DNA of 64,000 bases, from assembly GCA_034435975.1 (NCBI GenBank), contig DAOTWD010000145.1, positions 186,001 through 250,000 on the forward strand, written 5' to 3'. Position numbers and translations under genes: made by a program. The DNA is from CAKZQX01 sp034435975 (lineage in GTDB: Bacteria > Chloroflexota > Chloroflexia > Chloroflexales > Chloroflexaceae). The notes under the pieces were generated by a model, which was not told the DNA's origin, made no database searches, and saw only the letters and a program-made list of their open reading frames with translations. Shown here piece after piece: positions 43,495 to 52,672 of the stretch. How positions within the stretch are numbered: position 1 is the first letter of the stretch; the number at the start of each line of letters is the position of its first letter.

Positions 43495-44424
43495 ATGCGC
43501 AACAAGATAAGTATCATCGGTGCTGGTTTTGTTGGTTCGACGACGGCACACTGGCTTGCAGCGAAAGAACTGGGCGATATTGTTCTGGTCGATATTGTCG
43601 AAGGGATTCCCCAAGGGAAGGCCCTGGATCTCTGCCAGTCTGGCCCAATTGAGGGGTTTGATGCGAAGATTATCGGTACCAATGATTATGCCGATACCGC
43701 CAACTCGGATATCATCGTGGTGACATCAGGCGCTCCACGCAAGCCGGGAATGAGCCGTGAGGACTTGATTAAGGTCAACGCCGACATCACTCGCGATTGT
43801 GTTGGCAAGGCGGCGCCACTTTCACCCAACGCAATCATCATTATGGTCAACAACCCGCTGGATGCAATGACCTACGTCGCACGCCAGACCAGCGGCTTTC
43901 CTAAGAATCGCGTGTTTGGGCAGGCGGGCGTGCTGGATAGTGCCCGGTATCGCACATTTATTGCCATGGAAGTCGGGGTGTCAGTGGAGGACATCCAGGC
44001 CATGTTAATGGGTGGTCACGGGGATGAGATGGTGCCACTCCCCCGCTTCTCCACGATAGGTGGTATTCCTGTGACCGAGTTTATTCCCAAAGATCGGCTG
44101 GATGCCATTGTTGATCGAACACGTAAGGGCGGCGGTGAGATCGTGAACTTGCTCAAGACCGGGAGCGCCTACTATGCGCCATCGGCTGCAACCGCCCAGA
44201 TGGTCGAAGCGGTGTTACACGATAAGAAACGGGTGATACCCTGTGCCGCCTATCTCGAAGGTGAGTACGGTCTGAACGATATATACTTTGGGGTGCCGGT
44301 GGTGGTTGGTGCCGGTGGTATTGAGCGCATTATTGAACTGCCACTGAACGATGAGGAAAAGGCCCTGTTGCAGAAGTCAGCAGGTGCAGTGCGGAACACG
44401 ATTGAAACGCTGAAGACACTCTAG
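43495..44424 (+). CDS. mdh: Malate dehydrogenase (LDH-like class)
   Basis: 309 residues from ATG 43495, preceded by AAGGAGGTAGG. Nucleotide-binding loop GAGFVGSTTA; mobile loop GAPRKPGMSREDL with the catalytic arginines; VNNPLDAMT; and His175 in GGHGDEMVPL. From memory it is very close to the tetrameric NAD-dependent MDH of Chloroflexus, the main taxonomic clue here. It interconverts malate and oxaloacetate in central metabolism. TACAAT at 43438-43443 may be the -10. A single gene. Confidence 0.97.
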   Translation: MRNKISIIGAGFVGSTTAHWLAAKELGDIVLVDIVEGIPQGKALDLCQSGPIEGFDAKIIGTNDYADTANSDIIVVTSGAPRKPGMSREDLIKVNADITRDCVGKAAPLSPNAIIIMVNNPLDAMTYVARQTSGFPKNRVFGQAGVLDSARYRTFIAMEVGVSVEDIQAMLMGGHGDEMVPLPRFSTIGGIPVTEFIPKDRLDAIVDRTRKGGGEIVNLLKTGSAYYAPSAATAQMVEAVLHDKKRVIPCAAYLEGEYGLNDIYFGVPVVVGAGGIERIIELPLNDEEKALLQKSAGAVRNTIETLKTL

Positions 44425-44880
44425 CCGTGTAGTATGGCTGACACTCGCAGCAGAAAGCAATGCTGAAGGAGTGTGTTGCAGGAGACAGGATTCAGGCTGC
44501 CCGTTCCTGTTTCCTGGCTCCTGCTTTCTCTTTATGACTGTCGTTTTTTGCATCCTGACTGCGGCTCGTTCCGGGATCCACCCGGTTCAAGGAGGGATAC
44601 CCGTTCTCAAGGATTCTCAATGGCAGTGTATACACCATGCGTGTAGTCACATCTGGTGTGTACCCGTTTCGGGGAACATTCGGCAATGAAGGATGCAGGG
44701 GCCTGCAGCCCCACGAATCCCACAAACGCTTGAAGGGGCATAACCCTTCCAGACCACCCTACCGGAACGGGATCCTGGTATAATCCAAACACAAGCACTG
44801 ATCTCTCGTTGTCACTGGCATATACGACCAGATGGCAGCACAACGATATATATATCCTGATATGAAATAGAGAGGGCATT
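44425..44880. other. Intergenic region with GC palindrome and extended -10 promoter
   Basis: No gene is supported. It holds GGGGCCTGCAGCCCC (44698-44712), a palindrome related to those at 13.58, 14.61 and 50.49 kb. It also has CCGGAACGGG near 44762, resembling the core of the 24-bp dispersed repeat, and a complementary TTCCGGGATCCACCCGG about 190 bases earlier. TGGTATAAT at 44776-44784 is an extended -10 box about 95 bases ahead of the following kinase gene. Confidence 0.5.
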
Positions 44881-46662
44881 GTGCAAGCCACAACTGGCAC
44901 ATCGTCGTTGACATCGCAGGATCGCTGGCAGATGCTAGGGGGCGAGCGATTTTATATTCTTGCCCGCTGGCTCATCATTTTATTATTGTTCGCCATCAGT
45001 CCGTTATTGACAGACAGCCCGCTCTGGCCCATTCGCCTGGCCAACGCCATCACCGTACTCCTGTGGAGCTATGCGGGCTTTGGGCTGTTGACCACCATCG
45101 CGCTTTTTATTCCATTTTTTAGTCCCTTGCTCAGTTTAGCGTATCTGCTCGATATTATGTTTATTTCCGTGCTGGCGTTGTTCAGTGGTAAAGGGGATAT
45201 GATCTTTTTTCCATTGTATTTGTTGCCGCTGATCAGTGCTGCTGTTCGGCATCCGCCAGGAATAAGCCTGGTGTTTGGTATCGTTGCCTCTTTCTTCTAC
45301 ATCCTGGTGATTATTGGTGGAACAACGCTGAATCCCGATCAATCTGCACTAGGAGCGCTGGAGTATGTGTCGCTGGGATTGCGGGTGTTGACATTGAGTT
45401 TTGTGCCCTGGTTGACGAGTGGCCTGGCAGAACAGTGGAGCGCGAATAATCGGCGTAGTGTAGTGGTAGCGCGCCAAAAAACGGACGAAGCGTTGCGCGA
45501 AGCCCAGGCCTATCGGGATCAGATGCGGTCACTGTATGAAGTGGCGTATACGCTCTCAACGACGATGAACTATCAACATGTGTTGGAGTCGACCCTGAAA
45601 GAAAGCCAGCGATTGGTACCCTACACAGCCGGGTTCGTGCTGCTCTCGTCAGGGAATCCTGATGAGTTATATGTCGCGGCGACTCATGCAATGGCACCGA
45701 CAGATCACGGTCGTTCGATCCAGGTATTGAAGGGATCACTGGCGATGGTGCTGCGCTCACCTGATCCATGTTTGATCAATGACATTAGCCAGGAACCAGA
45801 TTTGCGTCCTATCGAGACCTTGCAGAACTGCAAGGCCGCCTGTGTCATTCCGTTACGAGCGCAGTTGCGCACCTATGGGATGATGATTATCGCCAGTGAT
45901 CGCGCCAACGCCTTTACGGCTGATCAGATGGAGATGATCAACACGCTGGCGCAGTATGCGATTATTGCGTTGCATAATGCACAGCTTTTGATTGACCTCA
46001 AAGAAGAGCGCAACAAACTGATCTCCAAAGAAGAAGAAGTGCGCCGACAACTGGCACGCGATCTGCATGATGGCCCGGCTCAGGCATTGGCCGCGATTAC
46101 CATGAATATTGAGTTTATTAAACGCTTGCTCGAGCGCGACCCGAAGCGGATAATGGAAGAACTGGATAAACTGAGCACCCTCTCCAAACGCACGACCTAT
46201 GAAGTGCGCACGATGCTCTTTGAGTTACGCCCGCTGGTGCTGGAGACACAAGGGCTGCGCGTGACGTTGGAACAATACCTGGCACGCTTCCAGTCGGATA
46301 ACAATAATGGCCCCCAGATTCTGCTCGATGCAGATAATGTCGAGGAGATCGCACTGGATACCAAAACCGAAGGGACGCTCTTTAACATTATCCAGGAAGC
46401 GATCAATAATGCCCTCAAGCACGCCCAGGCAAAGCACATCTGGGTGCGCCTGGAACGTGATGGCGCTATGCTGCATACGATTATTCAGGATGATGGTAAA
46501 GGTTTTGATAAGGCCAAGGTCATGCGCTCTTATGAGAAACGTGGGTCATTTGGCTTGCTCAATATTGACGAGCGAGCCCGCCTTGTTGGCGGTGCAGCCG
46601 AGATGCATTCGGCCCCTGGTGAAGGGACGACCGTGAAAATTATTGTGCCCCTCGAGTCATGA
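44881..46662 (+). CDS. Membrane GAF histidine kinase, DegS/NarX type
   Basis: 593 residues from GTG 44881 (GAGAGGG upstream). About five to six membrane helices (residues 25-190), a short coiled coil, then a GAF domain (about 225-375), a HisKA_3 domain with His396 in ARDLHDGPAQALAAI, and an HATPase (LFNIIQEAINNALKHAQA, FGLLNIDERA). The kinase half is strikingly similar to the soluble kinase at 36.7 kb, with the same MNIEFIKRLL and LLFELRPL-type phrases. The stop codon overlaps the rsmA start (ATGA). No response regulator is adjacent. Confidence 0.92.
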   Translation: MQATTGTSSLTSQDRWQMLGGERFYILARWLIILLLFAISPLLTDSPLWPIRLANAITVLLWSYAGFGLLTTIALFIPFFSPLLSLAYLLDIMFISVLALFSGKGDMIFFPLYLLPLISAAVRHPPGISLVFGIVASFFYILVIIGGTTLNPDQSALGALEYVSLGLRVLTLSFVPWLTSGLAEQWSANNRRSVVVARQKTDEALREAQAYRDQMRSLYEVAYTLSTTMNYQHVLESTLKESQRLVPYTAGFVLLSSGNPDELYVAATHAMAPTDHGRSIQVLKGSLAMVLRSPDPCLINDISQEPDLRPIETLQNCKAACVIPLRAQLRTYGMMIIASDRANAFTADQMEMINTLAQYAIIALHNAQLLIDLKEERNKLISKEEEVRRQLARDLHDGPAQALAAITMNIEFIKRLLERDPKRIMEELDKLSTLSKRTTYEVRTMLFELRPLVLETQGLRVTLEQYLARFQSDNNNGPQILLDADNVEEIALDTKTEGTLFNIIQEAINNALKHAQAKHIWVRLERDGAMLHTIIQDDGKGFDKAKVMRSYEKRGSFGLLNIDERARLVGGAAEMHSAPGEGTTVKIIVPLES

Positions 46663-47612
46663 ACCCCTATCTTGCCCCCGAACGAGTACGGGCTGCGTTG
46701 CGGACGTTGGGATTACAGCCCACCCGTGGTATGGGCCAGAATTTCTTGATCGATGGTTCGGTTCTGGCTCAGATTATTGTGGCAGCCGCGCTCGATGCGG
46801 GTGATCTGGTAGTCGAAGTTGGCCCTGGTCTGGGGGTCTTGACATGGGAGTTGCTGCGACATGTGCGTCAGGTGGTAGCGGTCGAGCTTGATAAACGCCT
46901 GGCAGCGCGTCTATCCGTTGAGTTTGCCAGCTACCGCACATTGCGCATCATCCAGGGCGATATTTTACGCCTTTCACCTGCACAACTCCTGGAGGGCACA
47001 CCACCAGCACATCTAGCACCTGTAGCACCTGGAACGCTGGATCAAACAAGCCAGACGCCATCTATCCCCACACCGCCACCCTACAAAGTCGTTGCCAATT
47101 TACCGTATGCCATAACCTCAGCCGTCTTACGTCACTTTTTGGAGGGACAGCCGCAACCAACATCGATGGTGCTGCTGGTGCAGTGGGAAGTCGCGCAACG
47201 CATTACTGCACCAGCAGGCGATTTGAGTGTACTGGCGCATGCCGTGCAACTCTATGCTGCACCCCAGATAGTGGCGCGTGTTCCGGCCTGCAGCTTTTTC
47301 CCGCGCCCGGCTGTGGATTCAGCCATCCTGCGCTTACAAATCTATAACGCTCCTGCAGTTGCGGTAAATGATATTGATGCCTTGTTCCGTGTGATTAAGG
47401 CCGGGTTCCTTCAACCGCGCAAGAAGTTGGCAAACGCGCTTCCCACAGGTCTGGCAGCGATGGGGCAGCCGGTCGACCGTTCGATGGTCATTGCTGCCCT
47501 GACTGCTGCTGGTGTATCCCCTGATCAACGTTCCGAGACGGTAACGCTGGCAGAGTGGGCCAGTATATATCAGGCATTGCAAGCAGCCGGCTATTACGAC
47601 CGTACGAATTAA
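46659..47612 (+). CDS. rsmA: 16S rRNA dimethyladenosine methyltransferase
   Basis: 317 residues. Substrate and SAM motifs: GQNFLIDGSVL, VVEVGPGLGVLT, VELDKRLA and the catalytic NLPYAITSAVL. It dimethylates two adjacent adenines in helix 45 of 16S rRNA during small-subunit assembly. An insertion of about 30 Pro/Thr/Ala-rich residues sits just before the NLPY strand (APVAPGTLDQTSQTPSIPTP). The ATG overlaps the stop of the preceding kinase by four bases, so translation is coupled. Confidence 0.96.
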   Translation: MNPYLAPERVRAALRTLGLQPTRGMGQNFLIDGSVLAQIIVAAALDAGDLVVEVGPGLGVLTWELLRHVRQVVAVELDKRLAARLSVEFASYRTLRIIQGDILRLSPAQLLEGTPPAHLAPVAPGTLDQTSQTPSIPTPPPYKVVANLPYAITSAVLRHFLEGQPQPTSMVLLVQWEVAQRITAPAGDLSVLAHAVQLYAAPQIVARVPACSFFPRPAVDSAILRLQIYNAPAVAVNDIDALFRVIKAGFLQPRKKLANALPTGLAAMGQPVDRSMVIAALTAAGVSPDQRSETVTLAEWASIYQALQAAGYYDRTN

Positions 47613-47634
47613 TCATCGGACATACTCGCTTGTT

Positions 47635-50160
47635 CTACTCGTAGGCTAGCACCTCGCGTACAGTCAGGCGGCTGGCATTCCAGGCCGGTAGCAAGCTTGC
47701 AACGATAGATAGTACTATTACTGCCGCCAGCCAGATAAACAGGCCGTTCATAGCAAACGTATACAGCAGTGGCGCTCCTGTGAACAGCACGCCAACCTGA
47801 TCGCTCAATAGACGACTCAATGGAAAAGACAACAATCCGCCAATGGCCCAGCTGATCAGTCCGATCATCACGCCCTCGAGCAGAATCACGCGGATCAACG
47901 TCCTATCGGAAGCTCCGATCGCTCGCATCACTCCGATTTCACGTGTGCGCTCCAGTACGTTGATACTCATAGTACCTGCCAATCCCAGGCCCCCTACTAC
48001 CGCAATCAGTAACGCCATAATCGTCAGTAGCATGGTAATGATATTAAATTGTTGCCGGGTGAAATTGTTACGTTGCGCAGCAGTGGTGGTGTTTGTAACA
48101 CGGATGCCTTGCCTGCGAAACTGATCTTCAATCTGCTGCGCAGCTTGCTCCTGTGTCATACGACTATCAACACTATTGGACAGGAAGATTTGCATCTGGC
48201 GTGTCTGACCGACCTCGCGTGTCTCACGCGCAAAGAAGTTGGCATTAGCATAAGCAATTTGCGTATTACCCAGCCCTTGAAACACACCAACAATCCGCCA
48301 GGGAGACTCACGCCCTTTGATGTTCAGCGTCACTGTATCACCAATGCGCAGATCTGTCTCGTTGTTCAACACATTGGCACTCACGACCATTGCATTTTCG
48401 TCAGTAGGCAGGAGCCAGCGCCCGGCCACAATACGTGGCGTAATGCGTGTGCGTTCGAGATCAAGGCCATAGAACGTAATCGCGTCGCTCTCGCTGGTAT
48501 CAGGGCGCACACGCCGCGCCTGCACCAGGCTGACACTTTCAATATAAGCTACGCCCGGTATCTGCCGGGCGATCTGCTCCACCCGCGCCACACGGTACGA
48601 ACGTGCAAATCTGACCTCAACATCATAGCGCACCAGGGTGTCAAACAGTATCGCCAGCGACTGATTGGTCGAGGCCTGGACACTGGCAACACTGATAAAA
48701 ATGGCTCCAGCCAGCGTGAGCGTGATCAGCGTCAATACCAACCGCCCCTTGCGTCGAAACGTATTGCGTATAGAGACAATCAGGGCCAGAGGCACACCAC
48801 GCACTGCTTGCAGCGCCCGGTCAATCCAGTTACTACCATACTGCACAGAGCCACCACCATCAATTGCCGCCCGAATGGTGATACGGGTACCGCGGAGTAT
48901 TGGCAGCAATGCCGCCAGCACCGGCACACCCAGGCCCAAAAAGAACTGCAGCGCCAGTACCTCTGGCAGCAATCCAGTTACTGTTGGATCGAAATTGAGA
49001 AAGCGTCCAAAGAAGATCGCAAACTGACCAGCCGCGATATGTGCCAGTGGTACCGCCACCAGCAGCGCGATCACGCCAAACAGGGTGACAAACCACAAAT
49101 ACAGGCTGGCTATCTGCCAATCGCTGGCCCCAATTGCCTTGAGAACGCCGATCTGTCGTGTCTGCTGGGTAAGCAGACCGGAGATAGTATTGGTGACAAG
49201 GAAACCACTCAGGAAGCCCATCAGGATACCTAATGCTCCTAGCAAAAATACCAGTGGATCGAGAATGAAGGTCGCTATCGGACTCTGGGCTGGATTCGGC
49301 GGTAAGAACGAGACGAGAATCTCACGCCCGCTCCGCTCGATGCGGTTGCGTATGCTGGTTGCTACCTCATTGATCGCCACCGGGTCATCCAGCAGTTCGT
49401 CATCAACGGCAAAGAAGAGCTGAGTGTAGTCACGCGACTCGCCCAACCATTCGAGCGTGTCGATTGAGATATAGCCGGTATAGGTACCAAACAGAAAGGC
49501 CGGTGGTGCTGACAGGTCATAGGTCGTACCCACCAGTCGCAGGGTATACTCGCGCTGATCTTGCGCTTCGATCACCAGGTTGTCGCCCAGTGCCAGTTTA
49601 ATGTTGGACAGGTCGCTAAGGGCCGACCGTTCGATAAGCATTTGCTGATCACCCGGTATGTTCCCCTGTTCGATCTGAAACTTGCCGATACGAATATCGT
49701 CCCAGTCAGATACCGCCCGCAACTGCAGATCGGCCCACTCATTGGGTGCAACACGCAAGCGCACATTGGCGAAGGCACGACCCTCAGCTTCTTTCACTCC
49801 TGGCAGGCGACGAATGATGTCAACCAGATCATCGTCAAAGGCTTGCTCGGGGGCAACATGAATCACGCCAGTGAAGGGATTGATCGCCCGGTAGGCTCCA
49901 TTTAGCCCTTCCAGCATACGTATACGTGCCTCGGCAATGGTACCAACAGCAAATACGCCGAGTGCAATTGAGAGAACCACCAGCAGTGCCCGCAATTTGT
50001 TTTCCCATATATCGCCCAGCACCTTTTTCCAGCGTGGACTGAGGTAATAGTGTTGGTGGGGTGTGGTACGCTTGCTTGCCAGGGCAGGTGTTGTGCCGGT
50101 CGGTATTGAGGGCAAGCTGACTATTCGAGGTTTTTGTGGTGATCTATCGGTTTGTTTCAT
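47635..50160 (-). CDS. ABC transporter permease with two FtsX domains (MacB/LolC-like)
   Basis: 841 residues. A first helix (ALLVVLSIALGVFAVGTI) is followed by a MacB-type extracytoplasmic domain, three helices (about 310-430), a second extracytoplasmic domain after 470, and a final FtsX block with the GVMRAIGASDRTLIRVILLEG signature. The halves are duplicated, as in permeases that move lipids or peptides or sort lipoproteins. No ATPase gene is adjacent. The substrate is unknown. A Lys/Arg-rich leader (residues 1-40) precedes the first helix. Confidence 0.9.
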   Translation of the reverse strand: MKQTDRSPQKPRIVSLPSIPTGTTPALASKRTTPHQHYYLSPRWKKVLGDIWENKLRALLVVLSIALGVFAVGTIAEARIRMLEGLNGAYRAINPFTGVIHVAPEQAFDDDLVDIIRRLPGVKEAEGRAFANVRLRVAPNEWADLQLRAVSDWDDIRIGKFQIEQGNIPGDQQMLIERSALSDLSNIKLALGDNLVIEAQDQREYTLRLVGTTYDLSAPPAFLFGTYTGYISIDTLEWLGESRDYTQLFFAVDDELLDDPVAINEVATSIRNRIERSGREILVSFLPPNPAQSPIATFILDPLVFLLGALGILMGFLSGFLVTNTISGLLTQQTRQIGVLKAIGASDWQIASLYLWFVTLFGVIALLVAVPLAHIAAGQFAIFFGRFLNFDPTVTGLLPEVLALQFFLGLGVPVLAALLPILRGTRITIRAAIDGGGSVQYGSNWIDRALQAVRGVPLALIVSIRNTFRRKGRLVLTLITLTLAGAIFISVASVQASTNQSLAILFDTLVRYDVEVRFARSYRVARVEQIARQIPGVAYIESVSLVQARRVRPDTSESDAITFYGLDLERTRITPRIVAGRWLLPTDENAMVVSANVLNNETDLRIGDTVTLNIKGRESPWRIVGVFQGLGNTQIAYANANFFARETREVGQTRQMQIFLSNSVDSRMTQEQAAQQIEDQFRRQGIRVTNTTTAAQRNNFTRQQFNIITMLLTIMALLIAVVGGLGLAGTMSINVLERTREIGVMRAIGASDRTLIRVILLEGVMIGLISWAIGGLLSFPLSRLLSDQVGVLFTGAPLLYTFAMNGLFIWLAAVIVLSIVASLLPAWNASRLTVREVLAYE

Positions 50161-50216
50161 ACATGGCCACCTTATTTTTATTGCTTATTGTCTGTTTTAC
50201 AGAGATAGCCCGTAAA

Positions 50217-50239
50217 GCTCAGGTGCTTTCGCCCTGGGA
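50217..50239. repeat. CCCAGG..CCTGGG hairpin repeat, copy a
   Basis: GCTCAGGTGCTTTCGCCCTGGGA, a variant of copies at 50441-50463 and 54320-54342 with three to four changes. The preceding 20 bases (ACAGAGATAGCCCGTAAA) also resemble those before the 54.3 kb copy (ACAGAAATCGCCCATAAA), so the repeated unit is about 43 bp long. Confidence 0.55.
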
Positions 50240-50321
50240 TAGATGGGCTTCACCCGCTTGAGCGGATTTAGGCGCAATCAGAAAGGAGGAGATAGAAAGG
50301 AGGAAAGAGAAGTCCACTCCT

Positions 50322-50411
50322 CTGGTTCCCTCTTTCCTATTTCCTGACAGCTATTTTCACACCCACCTGGTTCCCTCTTTCCTATTTCCTGACAGCTATT
50401 TTCGCACCCCT
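50322..50411. repeat. 45-bp tandem duplication
   Basis: Two adjacent copies (50322-50366 and 50367-50411) that start CTGGTTCCCTCTTTCCTATT and end GCTATTTTCRCACCC. They differ at only two positions. The duplication looks recent. Confidence 0.85.
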
Positions 50412-50440
50412 CACTCCTCTTCGGGGTGGCAATCTCTGAA

Positions 50441-50463
50441 GCCCAGGCACGTTCGCCCTGGGA
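50441..50463. repeat. CCCAGG..CCTGGG hairpin repeat, copy b
   Basis: GCCCAGGCACGTTCG followed by CCCTGGGA. The arms CCCAGG and CCTGGG form a stem with a loop around ACGTTCG. It is identical to the copy at 54320-54342 except for one base in the loop (C or A after TTCG). Confidence 0.6.
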
Positions 50464-50489
50464 GTGGTACCTGCGCCAGCGGGGGCGAG

Positions 50490-50504
50490 GGGGCCGCAGG
50501 CCCC
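50490..50504. repeat. GC palindrome GGGGCC..GGCCCC
   Basis: GGGGCCGCAGGCCCC is a palindrome with a three-base centre. Close relatives lie at 13577 (GGGCCTGCGGCCC), 14605 (GGGGCCTGTGGCCCC) and 44698 (GGGGCCTGCAGCCCC). All are intergenic. Confidence 0.55.
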
Positions 50505-50747
50505 TGCAAAACGAGGAGCCTCCCGGAGGGGTGTTGCCCCTCCGGAACGATGATATTTACCAATAATTTGGTAGATTTTAAACCAAAAACCTTGCATAAT
50601 CTCGTTCCTGTTTGTTGATAGAGCAGAATATAGGGTTTACCGCTTCACATACACAAGCCAGGTCTGGTATGTTGCCAGGTAGAAGTGGTACTGGCGCTCT
50701 AAGGCCATGCCGGTTTTTTGTTGCAACAGCCATCGACACTACCGGCT

Positions 50748-51362
50748 TCAATCCTCAGCAGCAGCAGACGGAGCATGACAGCCGATCCCATCGATTAGCG
50801 CATCGATCAACTCGTAGGCCATGTGCTGGCGACTCTGCGTCACCGTATGGACGGGCACAGCATGCAGGCTCTCGATAATACCCAGAATACCCCCGGCAAT
50901 CAGTCCCAGGTTATGATGGTTAATCTCACCACGCTGCTGTGCCTGGTGCAATGCCTGCATGATCGGTACAATCATAGACTCATAGGCCATGCGCTCCAGA
51001 CGCTCAGCGTGCGCCGGATCGATGGCAGGCATATCGGAGTGCATCATTCGCAGCAGATCGATCGGTGGCTGTGACAACAGCCAGTCGGCAATCGCATGCA
51101 ACTGCGTGCGAATATCTGGCCCGGTTTCCGCAATGATACGAGACAGACCCTGGCGGTGATGTATCAGGGTGCGCTCGGTGACAGCGATGAACAGTTCTTC
51201 TTTGCCACCGGGTACATGGTGATAGAGGGACGCATGCCGAATGCCAATCTCAGCAGCAATATCACGGAGCGTGACGGCTGTATAGCCACGTTGTGCAAAC
51301 AGGCGCTGAGCGGCTACTAACACCCGCTCGCAGGCATCGGTATTTCTTTCCTGGTTGTGCAT
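50748..51362 (-). CDS. TetR-family transcriptional regulator
   Basis: 204 residues. The N-terminal helix-turn-helix is typical (AAQRLFAQRGYTAVTLRDIAAEIGIRHASLYHHVPGGKEELF). The ligand domain (55-195) has no feature I can assign. The gene start at 51362 is preceded by a palindromic operator, so it probably represses itself. There is no adjacent transporter or enzyme that is clearly its target: cobU lies upstream on the same strand and the ABC permease is separated by the repeat region. Confidence 0.88.
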   Translation of the reverse strand: MHNQERNTDACERVLVAAQRLFAQRGYTAVTLRDIAAEIGIRHASLYHHVPGGKEELFIAVTERTLIHHRQGLSRIIAETGPDIRTQLHAIADWLLSQPPIDLLRMMHSDMPAIDPAHAERLERMAYESMIVPIMQALHQAQQRGEINHHNLGLIAGGILGIIESLHAVPVHTVTQSRQHMAYELIDALIDGIGCHAPSAAAED

Positions 51363-51371
51363 TGCTTTTAC

Positions 51372-51389
51372 CTACCAACTGTTAGGTAG
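51372..51389. promoter_or_regulatory. Probable TetR operator
   Basis: CTACCAACTGTTAGGTAG is an 18-bp inverted repeat (half-sites CTACCAAC and TTAGGTAG, 7 of 8 positions paired). It stands 10 bases before the tetR start codon, in the position expected for autorepression. A related TACCAA...TTGGTA palindrome lies downstream of the gene at 50559. Confidence 0.6.
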
Positions 51390-51412
51390 TCTATCATGCT
51401 TAACCCAGGTTG

Positions 51413-51943
51413 TCAAGAGCGTTTGATAGCAACTGGAAGACCAGCTACCATCAAATATACGGTATCTGCCTGTGCTGCCAGGCGTTGATTGCACCAGCCA
51501 AGCCACTCGCGGAAGGTGCGGCTCACAGTATCAGCGGGGATAATCCCTAGCCCGACTTCGTTAGAGACCACAATGAGTTCACTTGATTGGCTATGGTACC
51601 ATGCCAGCAGTTGCACCAATTCGGCTTCGACCATGGCCCAGTCTGCATTCGGTTTGAGCAGCAGATTTGTCACCCACAACGTCACACAATCCAACACCAC
51701 GACCGGCGCGGGCGCAACGGTGGTTAAAGCCTGGGCCACAGCGAGGGGTGCCTCAAGAGTGCGCCAGTGCACTGGTCGTTCGGCCTGATGACGAGCAATC
51801 CGAGCAGCCATATCCTCATCACCCGCCTCGGCAGTGGCAACAAAGAGTACCTCGGTATCGCGGGATTCGGCCAGTTGCTGGGCAAAGGCACTCTTACCGC
51901 TGCGCGCTCCACCGAGAATAAAAGTTAATTTACGTGTTGTCAT
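51413..51943 (-). CDS. cobU: Adenosylcobinamide kinase / guanylyltransferase
   Basis: 176 residues. P-loop GGARSGKS at residues 11-18; VVLDCVTLWVTNLLL and VSNEVGLGIIPADTVSRTFRE are characteristic of CobU/CobP. It phosphorylates adenosylcobinamide and adds GMP in the lower-ligand assembly of vitamin B12. No other cobalamin gene is nearby and I see no B12 riboswitch fold in front of it, though the upstream gap is full of GC hairpins. The length is normal. Confidence 0.94.
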   Translation of the reverse strand: MTTRKLTFILGGARSGKSAFAQQLAESRDTEVLFVATAEAGDEDMAARIARHQAERPVHWRTLEAPLAVAQALTTVAPAPVVVLDCVTLWVTNLLLKPNADWAMVEAELVQLLAWYHSQSSELIVVSNEVGLGIIPADTVSRTFREWLGWCNQRLAAQADTVYLMVAGLPVAIKRS

Positions 51944-52001
51944 AAATCAGGTTCCAGGTCTCAGGAAAATCAGGGCGCATAAGCGTTGTCGTTCGCCGTC
52001 A

Positions 52002-52145
52002 CGCCGGGAGCCTGAAGGCTCCGGCGCGCGTTCCGGAGGCCGCTAAAGCGGCCTCCCACAGCCGGCACAGGCCGGCTTCCTGCGCACTACGTGCCTGCGG
52101 CTTTAGCCGCCGGGCAAAAGGCTTCAGCCGCCGCAAGCGGAGGCA
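52002..52145. repeat. Array of GC-rich hairpins
   Basis: Consecutive hairpins between the usp gene and cobU. 52002-52026 is CGCCGGGAGCC/GGCTCCGGCG. 52035-52056 is GGAGGCCGCT/AGCGGCCTCC, a perfect 10-bp stem with a 2-base loop. 52060-52077 is AGCCGGC/GCCGGCT and 52097-52110 is GCGGCT/AGCCGC. A further one is near 52121-52145. The units resemble palindromic intergenic repeats; no coding frame is credible. Confidence 0.65.
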
Positions 52146-52153
52146 AGGCACGA

Positions 52154-52672
52154 TCAGGCTGATGGGCGGATGAGCAGCACGGGAATCGTCACCCGCCGTA
52201 GCACCTCAGTCGCCACACTGCCCATGATCAGCCGGCTCAAGCCGGTACGACCATGGGTCGCCATCGCCACCAGATCAATATCACTGTGTGACACAAAATC
52301 AATAATTTCCTCAGCGGGGTCACCAGTACGGATCACTACCTCCACCCTATAACCATCATTACGCAAGCCATCGGCATACTCGCGCAGCTCGTCGGCCAGC
52401 GCCGATTGCAAGTTATCCCATATCTGGTGTACATAGGATGGATAGAGGGCATGTTCGGTCTGCGACCTGACTGGATAGGGTTGTCCGCGTGCAAACAATC
52501 CATCAGTCACAATGGGACGTGGCACCGAAATATGCGCCGCTGCCGGTTCGGACGCAACCCGGAACAGGATCAGGTCATCATGCATGGGATAGAAAAACTG
52601 GCGGACATACGGAATAATCCGCCGGCTGAACCCTGAGCCATCCAGGGGAATCAATACTCTGTGTTTCTTCAT
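52154..52672 (-). CDS. Universal stress protein (UspA family)
   Basis: 172 residues from ATG 52672, where AGGAGGGG lies upstream. A single Usp domain: KKHRVLIPLDGSGFSRRIIPYV at the start and DIDLVAMATHGRTGLSRLIMGSVATEVLRR at the end. The ATP-binding pattern G-x2-G-x9-G-S is kept except that its first Gly is Ala (ATHG), so nucleotide binding is possible. An insertion of about 45 residues in the middle (RPIVTDGLFARGQPYPVR...) is longer than usual. Role in stress survival inferred from the family. Confidence 0.9.
   Translation of the reverse strand: MKKHRVLIPLDGSGFSRRIIPYVRQFFYPMHDDLILFRVASEPAAAHISVPRPIVTDGLFARGQPYPVRSQTEHALYPSYVHQIWDNLQSALADELREYADGLRNDGYRVEVVIRTGDPAEEIIDFVSHSDIDLVAMATHGRTGLSRLIMGSVATEVLRRVTIPVLLIRPSA

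Larger units (their letters stand above)
50161..50747. other. Repeat-rich intergenic region
   Basis: No gene is supported between the ABC permease start and the 3' end of the TetR gene. The region collects repeat types listed separately: two hairpin repeats of the CCCAGG/CCTGGG family, a 45-bp tandem duplication and a GC palindrome with flanking CCGGAGGGG hairpin (about 50522-50546). TACCAATAATTTGGTA at 50559-50574 is another inverted repeat. Confidence 0.5.

Noticed and set aside
48049..49233. 394-codon plus-strand frame inside the ABC permease gene
   Set aside because: It is antisense to conserved FtsX sequence, and its product is a Gln/Arg/His-rich string without motifs.
51944..52153. Possible cobalamin riboswitch ahead of cobU
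   Set aside because: No B12-box-like core could be found; the hairpins are simple palindromes of an intergenic-repeat type.
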